Positions 9,701 through 14,875 of a DNA stretch of 64,000 nucleotides are shown here, piece by piece. A program made the position numbers and the translations under genes. The stretch's first letter is position 1. Each line of letters starts with the position of its first letter. This DNA comes from Sulfuriferula sp. GTDB taxonomy: Bacteria; Pseudomonadota; Gammaproteobacteria; Burkholderiales; Sulfuriferulaceae. The notes under the pieces are model-generated. The model worked only from the letters and a program-made list of their open reading frames with translations. It did no database searches and was not told where the DNA came from. The stretch is taken from the NCBI GenBank assembly GCA_031291235.1, contig JARLJL010000022.1, positions 310,001 through 374,000 of the forward strand, given 5' to 3'.

Positions 9701-10224
9701 AGGCCATGGCGACCCTGACCGAAGTCATCGCCACCATAGACGGCGAAACCCGCGATTTGCTTAAAACCACATTCGATACCGTCAATCAGTCGATGTCGGA
9801 ACTATTTACCACGCTATTCGGCGGCGGGCGGGCAGAGCTGATCCTGACCGGCGATGAATTGCTGGATGCCGGGATACAGGTCTTCGCCCAACCGCCGGGC
9901 AAGAAAAACAGCTCGATCCATCTGTTATCCGGCGGCGAAAAAGCGCTGACTGCACTCTCGCTGGTATTCGCGCTGTTCAAGCTCACCCCCGCGCCATTCT
10001 GCCTGCTGGACGAGGTCGATGCGCCGCTGGACGATACCAATACCGAGCGCTATGCCCGGCTGGTCAAGCAAATGTCCTCACAGGTGCAATTCCTCTACAT
10101 CACGCATAACCGCATCACCATGGAGGCCGCCGAGCAGCTGATCGGCGTCACCATGCAGGAATCAGGCGTGTCGCGTACCGTTTCTGTCGATATCGAGCAA
10201 GCCACCCGACTCGCCGAAGTCTGA
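6724..10224 (+). CDS. smc: Chromosome segregation protein SMC
   Basis: A structural maintenance of chromosomes ATPase that compacts and resolves sister origins with ScpA/ScpB. The N-terminal ATPase half has IKLAGFKSFVDPT and Walker A GPNGCGKSN. Two long Gln/Glu/Arg-rich coiled coils (residues about 170-500 and 660-1000) flank the hinge (about 510-650). The C-terminal half has signature HLLSGGEKALTALSL, Walker B FCLLDEVDAPLDDTN and the D-loop. The 1166-residue length fits. No ATG or GTG is available near the conserved start; the TTG at 6724 gives MRLTAIKLAGFKSF, the usual family start, and a second TTG at 6709 would add five residues. No convincing Shine-Dalgarno is seen before either. scpA and scpB are not in the window. 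Confidence 0.95.
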   Translation: MRLTAIKLAGFKSFVDPTHIPIVGQMVGVVGPNGCGKSNVIDAVRWVLGESQAKQLRGASMADVIFNGSTTRKPVSRASVELTFDNSDGKAPGQWAQYAEVSVKRVLTRNGESSYYINNMHVRRRDLVDIFLGTGLGTKTSYAIIEQGMISRIIEAKPEELRGFLEEAAGISKYKERRRETEARLNDTRENLIRLEDIRCELGEQIERLRGQAEVALEYQTLQDELKAAQQLLWFVKKRDAETGRLRYHAQIQQTQQQLTEQVDALRGIEHELESSRHAHQQANTGLNDAQGEFYSAVAEVSKLEQAVRHLADTRARLHAQAEQLGAQQESLLRQHHDLQTSLAEWQQREEDTGLNLEEATLALEAATEVLPEIEAVLHTTQQRTTELQRESAAAEQVRQVNETHLQHAAKTLQQLEIRQTRLQHEQGSLPSADQSAVEHAERVLNDMAALRDELAEQFEVVQHTLATLEGQQQPLRAQLEQHTRSLHQVEGELAGLTKVQQHLTEKVSSDAWLARHKLTSLPRLWQQVDVADGWETAFEAVLGARMQAIAAGAVAPDFDDVPADGLSIFDEAAPQAELTACKLTRLLDKVCIKAGEGGALQDWLSHVFIADNAAQASLLQSELPLGAQIVCAEGHIFSRHSVHYHAKSSNAQGVLARQKEIERLAASVEIIHEQKSIASAQLSNIEAEISSNQQDLGALRSQLQHTQQQFHQRQLESVKLQQAHERTLQRRAQITAELAEIEALMAAERGEQANAELQLQQYREQAAQLREHLDDARRARQDAEGLFNQKREQQRQLERKLQEIRFSVQFANTKINDLNNAIKVNDEQRQRLAEQREDVLGEAMALDEAAQTGALQDAVTLRQHAEQNLALAREQLEVVGTQLRRQEESRMTLEHALAPLREQLENLRLKHQEAELQEQQCEEQLQMLNADQDALAEKLTKGAKSTGLTNDINRLTMAIDALGAVNLAAMQELEHAAERETYLQDQTSDLEQAMATLTEVIATIDGETRDLLKTTFDTVNQSMSELFTTLFGGGRAELILTGDELLDAGIQVFAQPPGKKNSSIHLLSGGEKALTALSLVFALFKLTPAPFCLLDEVDAPLDDTNTERYARLVKQMSSQVQFLYITHNRITMEAAEQLIGVTMQESGVSRTVSVDIEQATRLAEV

Positions 10225-10249
10225 TCTCTTACCCGGTCTCAATTACGAT

Positions 10250-10279
10250 TTGACATGTTGCGGGCAAATCGACTATTCT
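10250..10279 (+). promoter_or_regulatory. Sigma-70-type promoter of the persulfide operon
   Basis: A consensus TTGACA (10250-10255) is followed after 18 nt by TATTCT (10274-10279). It lies 31 nt upstream of the ArsR-rhodanese start codon, and its -10 element abuts the inverted-repeat operator, so repressor binding would block polymerase. Confidence 0.65.
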
Positions 10280-10304
10280 ATATTCCAATAATCATTGGAA
10301 TATA
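10279..10304. promoter_or_regulatory. Palindromic operator for the ArsR-rhodanese repressor
   Basis: A perfect inverted repeat with 11-bp arms (10279-10289 and 10294-10304; core ATATTCCAAT / ATTGGAATAT) around a 4-nt spacer AATC. AT-rich dyads containing ATTC and GAAT half-sites are the known operator type of sulfur-sensing ArsR proteins such as BigR and SqrR. Its position from the -10 element to 5 nt before the start codon of the regulator gene points to autorepression. Confidence 0.75.
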
Positions 10305-10309
10305 CGATC

Positions 10310-10975
10310 ATGAATAATTCGCGTGACATAAAAGACATGCTGTACGAACAGGTCGCCCGTATCGGCAAGGCGGCATCCAGCCCAAAACGTCTCGAACTGA
10401 TAGAGGTGCTGTGTCAGGGCGAGAAGCGTGTCGAGCAATTGGCCGCCGATACCGAATTGTCCGTCAAATTAACCAGTGCGCACTTGAAGGAACTCAAAGC
10501 GGCGCGATTGGTAGAAAGCCGCCGCGACGGCAAAAACATCTATTACCAGCTGGCAGACTCGCGCGTAGCCGACCTGTGGGTGAAGCTGCGGGAGTTGGCT
10601 GAGGAACGATTGCTGGAGTTGCAGGCAGCCATGAAAGATCTGATTACCCAACCGGACGAGCTATCGCCCATCGGCGGGGCGGAATTGCTGGCGCAAGCCC
10701 AGCACGGCGAGCTAGTGGTCATCGACGTCAGGCCTGAAGCTGAATACGCCGTCGCCCACCTGCCATTTTCCCGCTCCATCCCCGTATCCGAATTAAAGCA
10801 ACGCATCAACGAGATACCATCCGGCAAGACGATAGTCGCCTATTGTCGGGGGCCATTTTGTCTGATGGCGAAAGACGCAGTGGAAATACTCAGACAGCAA
10901 GGCCTCAATGCCACCCGGCTGGAAACCGGCGTGGCTGAATGGCACTCAAGCGGATTGCCGCTGGAAACAAAATGA
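10310..10975 (+). CDS. ArsR-family transcriptional regulator fused to a rhodanese domain
   Basis: A 221-residue fusion. Residues about 10-95 form an ArsR winged helix (SSPKRLELIEVLCQGEKRVEQLA, then a helix-turn-helix ending LVESRRDGKNIYYQL). Residues about 120-221 are a rhodanese domain with the active-site loop YCRGPFC. The cysteine in EVLCQGEK is at the position of the first sulfur-sensing cysteine of BigR/SqrR-type repressors; I do not see an equivalent of the second one in the ArsR part. The ATG at 10310 was chosen because the in-frame TTG at 10295 lies inside the operator. As the first gene of a persulfide-oxidation operon it probably senses per- or polysulfide and derepresses the operon. 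That role is inferred from the family and the neighbours. Confidence 0.85.
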   Translation: MNNSRDIKDMLYEQVARIGKAASSPKRLELIEVLCQGEKRVEQLAADTELSVKLTSAHLKELKAARLVESRRDGKNIYYQLADSRVADLWVKLRELAEERLLELQAAMKDLITQPDELSPIGGAELLAQAQHGELVVIDVRPEAEYAVAHLPFSRSIPVSELKQRINEIPSGKTIVAYCRGPFCLMAKDAVEILRQQGLNATRLETGVAEWHSSGLPLETK

Positions 10976-11003
10976 ACAACACTTTTCATTACGGAGATTA
11001 ATC

Positions 11004-11738
11004 ATGTTTTTCAAACAATTAGCAACCGAAGCTGCATCGCTTTCCTACTTCCTCGGCTGCGGCACGCTGGGTAAATCCATCGCCGTCGATGTGCTGGCTG
11101 GGGATGAAGCCTGGTTTATTGAAGAGGCGCAAAAAGCCGGCGTAACCATTACCCATGTGATCGATACGCACGTCCATGCCGACCACTATTCCGGCGGGCG
11201 CAAGCTGGCGGAAATGACTGGCGCGCAATACTGCCTACATGAAAGTGACAAATCATTAGTCAAATTCGCGTTCCACCCCTTGCAAGACAAGGAAAAAATT
11301 GAAGTCGGCAACGTCGTGGTTCAAGTAATACATACTCCCGGACACACCATGGACAGCATCTGCCTGCTGGTGACCGACAAGCGCCGCGGCGATGAGCCCT
11401 GGTTCGTCATCACCGGGGATACGCTGTTTGTCGGCAGCATTGGCCGCCCGGATCTTGCCGGTCAGGAAGCGACCATGGCAGCCATGCTATTCGATACCCT
11501 GCACAACAAGCTGCTGACTTTGCCTGACACCACCGAGATTTTCCCCGGCCATCAGGCTGGCAGTGCCTGCGGCGCGGGGATTTCCGGCAAGCCGTCTTCC
11601 ACCATCGGCTTTGAAAAACGCTTTAATTCGACGCTGGGCATTACCGACAAGCATGAATTTGTTGCGGCGCTCACCAGTGACATTCCACCGCGTCCGGCCG
11701 ATATGGATGCCATGGTAGCGGCAAATATTGCATCATGA
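11004..11738 (+). CDS. MBL-fold persulfide dioxygenase (ETHE1/BLH-like)
   Basis: A metallo-beta-lactamase-fold protein of 244 residues. The metal motif THVHADHYSGG (H56, H58, D60, H61) is followed by the HTPGHTMDS histidine loop and the FITGDTLFVGSIGRPDL acidic loop (aspartate in GDTLF); a further histidine is in PGHQAGSACG. These match ETHE1-type non-haem iron persulfide dioxygenases, which oxidise glutathione persulfide to sulfite. The start at 11004 has a good ACGGAG ribosome-binding site 7 nt upstream. The gene overlaps the next one by 4 bp (ATGA). Operon context with a rhodanese-type sensor and DsrE supports sulfide/persulfide detoxification. Confidence 0.88.
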   Translation: MFFKQLATEAASLSYFLGCGTLGKSIAVDVLAGDEAWFIEEAQKAGVTITHVIDTHVHADHYSGGRKLAEMTGAQYCLHESDKSLVKFAFHPLQDKEKIEVGNVVVQVIHTPGHTMDSICLLVTDKRRGDEPWFVITGDTLFVGSIGRPDLAGQEATMAAMLFDTLHNKLLTLPDTTEIFPGHQAGSACGAGISGKPSSTIGFEKRFNSTLGITDKHEFVAALTSDIPPRPADMDAMVAANIAS

Positions 11739-13027
11739 ACAAAATGACTTACGTATATGGCATCAGGCTTAACCAGACGCAGTTCCTGCATCAATTGTTT
11801 CAGGTGCTGCTGGTAGGCCTTACCCTGGGTATGATGCGCACTGTGGTGCCCGCGCTGGCCGAATCCGAATTCGGCGTACCCAAAGGCTCGTTCATGCTGC
11901 TGATGGCGTTTGTCGTGGCATTCGGCTTCGTCAAAGGCTCGCTGAATTTTGTTGCCGGGCGTTTGTCAGAGCGGGTAGGGCGCAAAAAAGTACTGTTATG
12001 GGGCTGGCTCTCGGCAGTGCCCATTCCATTCATGATCCTGTACGCGCCCAACTGGAACTGGATCGTCGCCGCAACGGTGCTGCTGGGGATTAATCAGGGA
12101 CTGACCTGGTCGATGACCCAAACCGCCAAGCTTGACATCACCCGCCCGGATCAGCGTGGCCTGACCATAGGCTTGAACGAGTTTTCCGGCTATGTCGGCG
12201 TCGCGCTGGCCGGTATCGCTACCGGCTATCTGGCGACGGCATTCGGCGCCCGCCAGGGCTTGCTCATCTTCGGGCTGAGCATCATCGTGCTGGCGATTTT
12301 CCTGACCCTGATCTGGGTCAAGGACACGCTTCCCTGGGCAAAGCAGGAGGGTGTGCGCCATGCTGCCGGGCTATCCACCGGCCCCATCGCGCGTTTTCCG
12401 CAGAACATCTCGGATAGCCCTACGACCTGGGAAGTATTTACCCTGATGTCATGGCGCGACAAGCGCATGGCAGCGATCAGCCAAGCGGGGCTGGTGGAGA
12501 AATTCGTCGATGCATTGATCTGGGTGTTTTACCCGGTCTATCTTTACCAGCACGGCCTGAATTTGTCGCAAATCGGCTGGGTGGTCGGCGTTTACGGCTT
12601 TGTCTGGGGCGGCACGCAACTGTTCACCGGCAAGCTCTCCGATCATATCGGGCGCCATAAGCCTATTATCGCAGGCATGTGGATTTGCGGGGCAGGCGTC
12701 GGCATGATGCTGCTGGGCGAAACCGCGCTGTGGTGGTCGTTATCCGCAGCGGTGACCGGGTTCGGCATGGCCTTGCTGTATCCGAACCTGAGTGCGGCGG
12801 TGGCGGATATCGCCCATCCCAACTGGCGCGGCTCGGCCATTGGTATCTACCGTTTCTGGCGCGACCTCGGCTATGGTATCGGCGCGTTGGCGCTAGGGCT
12901 GGTAGCCAATCTGAGCAATGCCATCAGCAGCGGGTTCTGGTTCGTCAGCATCGCCATGTTCGTATCGGGCCTGATCGTACTGATCCGGAGTGAAGAAACC
13001 CATGCCCGGCTGAACCCGGCTGACTAG
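11735..13027 (+). CDS. MFS transporter in the persulfide operon
   Basis: A 430-residue major-facilitator protein with about 12 hydrophobic segments. The MFS signature between helices 2 and 3 is visible as GRLSERVGRKKVLLWG (about residue 70-85), and a second copy in the C-terminal half is GKLSDHIGRHKPIIAG. Its start overlaps the stop of the dioxygenase gene by 4 bp (another ATG lies at 11744), so it is translationally coupled. The substrate is not readable from sequence. Export of a sulfur oxidation product such as sulfite or thiosulfate would fit the context but is only a guess. Confidence 0.85.
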   Translation: MNKMTYVYGIRLNQTQFLHQLFQVLLVGLTLGMMRTVVPALAESEFGVPKGSFMLLMAFVVAFGFVKGSLNFVAGRLSERVGRKKVLLWGWLSAVPIPFMILYAPNWNWIVAATVLLGINQGLTWSMTQTAKLDITRPDQRGLTIGLNEFSGYVGVALAGIATGYLATAFGARQGLLIFGLSIIVLAIFLTLIWVKDTLPWAKQEGVRHAAGLSTGPIARFPQNISDSPTTWEVFTLMSWRDKRMAAISQAGLVEKFVDALIWVFYPVYLYQHGLNLSQIGWVVGVYGFVWGGTQLFTGKLSDHIGRHKPIIAGMWICGAGVGMMLLGETALWWSLSAAVTGFGMALLYPNLSAAVADIAHPNWRGSAIGIYRFWRDLGYGIGALALGLVANLSNAISSGFWFVSIAMFVSGLIVLIRSEETHARLNPAD

Positions 13028-13040
13028 AAAAGGAATCACT

Positions 13041-13385
13041 ATGACCAAAGCACTGATCGTTTTACACGCCGCCGCCGACGCATCGGATAATCGCGCATTG
13101 ACCGCCCTGCGTCTGGCCGGCGCCATGATGGCGGACAACAAGGATGTTGCCCTGTTTCTGGTAGAGGCAGGCGCCAAACTTGTCGATCCGGCACTGGATG
13201 CAGACAACCCTTGCCGCACCCTGTTCAGCGAAATGCTGGAAGTGGGCATGCAAGTCTATGTATGCGGTGCCACCATGCGCAAACAGGGCCTGGAAGAGGG
13301 TACACTTCCGGCAGGCGCAACGCGCAGCTCGATGAAAGCGTTAAGCGCATTGATGAGCGAAGCCGGGGAAATCATCAGCTTCTGA
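13041..13385 (+). CDS. DsrE-family sulfur-carrier-like protein
   Basis: A 114-residue protein of the DsrE/F/H fold. It opens with KALIVLHAAADASDNRALTALRLAGAM, has an internal FLVEAGAKLVDPA strand, and a C-terminal loop VYVCGATMRKQGLEEG in which the cysteine is at the position used for persulfide binding in DsrE/TusD proteins. It has an AAGGAATC ribosome-binding region and sits 13 nt after the MFS gene. It probably handles sulfane sulfur with the rhodanese and dioxygenase of this operon; the precise partner is unknown. Confidence 0.82.
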   Translation: MTKALIVLHAAADASDNRALTALRLAGAMMADNKDVALFLVEAGAKLVDPALDADNPCRTLFSEMLEVGMQVYVCGATMRKQGLEEGTLPAGATRSSMKALSALMSEAGEIISF

Positions 13386-13413
13386 TTCGCTCAACCTCTG
13401 TGGAGGAAAGTGC

Positions 13414-14055
13414 ATGCAAGCCAAGGACTATGATGCCTGGTATCAAACCCCGCGCGGCAGCTGGATAGGCGAGCAGGAATACCGATTGCTGCACCGGTTG
13501 CTGCAGCCCGCCGCAGGGCAAAGCATGATCGATGTCGGCTGCGGCACCGGCTACTTCACACGCCGGTTTGCCGCAGATGGCGCGCAAGTGACCGGCATCG
13601 ACCCGGATGCAGCAATGATCGCATACGCCCAATCGCAACGCATAGCTGAGGAAAGCTACCTGTACGGCGATGCACGCGCATTGCCATTCCCCGACCGAAG
13701 TTTCGATTATTGCATTGCCGTCGCCTCGTTGTGTTTTATACCGGAGCAGGAGCGAGCGCTTGCCGAAATGGTACGGGTGACGCGCAAGCGCATTGCTATC
13801 GGCTTTCTCAATCGCAACAGCCTGCTCTACTGGCAGAAAGGTCGGCACGGCGGCAGCGGCGCGTACCGTGGCGCCCATTGGCATACGCCCGCAGAAGTGC
13901 GTCAGCTGTTTCATGATTTGCCGGTCAGCAATCTGCAGCTTCGATCTGCAATTTATCTGCCTGGCGGTAATGGCTTTGCTCGGGCTGTCGAGGCATGCTT
14001 GCTGCAGCGGCCGCTGGTTGGTGGGTTTTTGGTGGCTGCGACAGATATCGTTTGA
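13414..14055 (+). CDS. Class I SAM-dependent methyltransferase (UbiE/Methyltransf_11 type)
   Basis: 213 residues with motif I MIDVGCGTGYFTRRF, the acidic strand VTGIDPD, motif II FDYCIAVASLCFI, and an AEMVRVTRKRIAIGFLNR post-motif. A strong GGAGG ribosome-binding site precedes the ATG. It is the last gene of the persulfide operon (28 nt after dsrE-like). A thiol- or sulfide-methylating role would match the neighbours, but the substrate cannot be derived from sequence. Confidence 0.82.
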   Translation: MQAKDYDAWYQTPRGSWIGEQEYRLLHRLLQPAAGQSMIDVGCGTGYFTRRFAADGAQVTGIDPDAAMIAYAQSQRIAEESYLYGDARALPFPDRSFDYCIAVASLCFIPEQERALAEMVRVTRKRIAIGFLNRNSLLYWQKGRHGGSGAYRGAHWHTPAEVRQLFHDLPVSNLQLRSAIYLPGGNGFARAVEACLLQRPLVGGFLVAATDIV

Positions 14056-14179
14056 AGCGGCTTCAAATGTACTTGATTCAGGAATTATGGGCACATTTTA
14101 CTTCGACACAAATCGTTGTTCATGATCTGTTAATCTGCTCAGCCGGATAAAACGTAATTACCTTTGTTGCTAATCCAGA

Positions 14180-14208
14180 TTGCTATCCTGATTTTACTGC
14201 GCTAGAAT
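14180..14208 (+). promoter_or_regulatory. Candidate sigma-70 promoter of the mgtA leader
   Basis: TTGCTA (14180-14185), a 17-nt spacer, then TAGAAT (14203-14208). It predicts a transcript start near 14215 and therefore an untranslated leader of about 660 nt before mgtA. Confidence 0.5.
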
Positions 14209-14224
14209 GCGCGGGTCTTTTTTA

Positions 14225-14284
14225 ATGGAGTTTCATCTGTGGACAGTTCCAGTAGTCGATCTTGCATTGACCACTCACAGGTGA
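14225..14284 (+). CDS. Possible 19-codon leader peptide of mgtA
   Basis: An ATG about 10 nt after the predicted transcript start opens a 19-codon frame whose TGA stop lies inside the AGGTGAGG block of the structured leader. Short leader peptides regulate mgtA in enteric bacteria (mgtL), but this one has only one proline, no clear ribosome-binding site, and could be chance. It is recorded because of its position. Confidence 0.15.
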   Translation: MEFHLWTVPVVDLALTTHR

Positions 14285-14385
14285 GGTAACAGTAGGCATA
14301 TCTGCTGCTACCTTGCCAAAATGGCAGGTAGTGGCATTAAGCAACCGGTTCTCGGTTGCTTACGCTTCTTCCTATTTGATCGGTA
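14279..14385 (+). ncRNA. Structured mgtA leader, partly M-box-like (candidate Mg2+ riboswitch)
   Basis: The stretch carries several blocks in the order seen in M-box (ykoK) riboswitches: AGGTGAGG at 14279-14286, CTGCTGCTACC near 14302-14312, CCAAAATG near 14316-14323, and a GCTTCTTCCTAT block near 14364-14375. Hairpins are clear: CAGTAG with CTGCTG, CTACC with GGTAG around a GCC/GGC inner stem, and a perfect AAGCAACCG/CGGTTGCTT stem (14339-14347 with 14353-14361). It lies upstream of mgtA and mgtC, the genes M-boxes usually control. The fit to the consensus is partial: the first hairpin overlaps the conserved CTGCTG block. The structured-leader call is firmer than the M-box name. Confidence 0.42.
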
Positions 14386-14830
14386 ATGGGCCGCTAGAGC
14401 GGTTCAGATTGGGCTGAGCATCATTACATGCTCGCCAGGGAGTACGTATGCGTTTCAAATTTATCAAGCTATGCCATCTGGCATTCATCAACCAGGGGGA
14501 GTTGCGCTTAGCGGCTTCACCAATAGCGAGATCACCCAAACATCGGGAACCACCCAGACAATCTATCGGCAAACACTTGTTCTGCGGCAAACCTGGAATC
14601 AGGGCGGCGGCACAGAGCATGTTGAGGCTGATCAAATCAGCTGGCCGACAGCCGGAATAAATATTCGAGTCTTATTACAGTTTGACTGTGTGGAACAAGC
14701 TTCGATTACTGCTGATTTTCAGCACATCGGGAATTCAGCCTATAACGCTGACCGTGGCCCGCTCGATATCATTTCCGCACGGTTGCACACAGAATTTTAA
14801 TATAGCCGTTTTAGACTGCTGGTCTCACAA
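14386..14830 (+). other. Remainder of the mgtA leader; no convincing gene
   Basis: About 445 nt between the structured element and the mgtA-proximal hairpin. Two more small hairpins are visible: CCGCT/AGCGG at 14391-14402 and GAGCAT/ATGCTC near 14416-14433. Two overlapping open frames exist, a 70-codon one starting at 14448 and a 109-codon one starting at 14471. Neither resembles a family I know nor has a good ribosome-binding site, so I do not call them genes, although a small regulatory peptide starting at 14448 (after GGGAGTACGT) cannot be excluded. Confidence 0.4.
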
Positions 14831-14858
14831 CCCCATTCCTGATTTATCAGGAATGGGG
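14831..14858 (+). promoter_or_regulatory. Perfect 12-bp hairpin just upstream of the mgtA ribosome-binding site
   Basis: CCCCATTCCTGA (14831-14842) pairs perfectly with 14847-14858 around a TTTA loop. It has no following T run, so it is not a standard terminator; it ends about 5 nt before the AAGGAAA Shine-Dalgarno of mgtA. It may be a translational or RNA-stability control element at the end of the long leader. Confidence 0.55.
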
Positions 14859-14875
14859 GCAATAAGGAAAACGAT

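Noticed and set aside
14471-14800. 109-codon frame in the mgtA leader
   Set aside because: No ribosome-binding site, no recognisable domain, and it lies within a long structured leader; kept only as a note in the leader entry.
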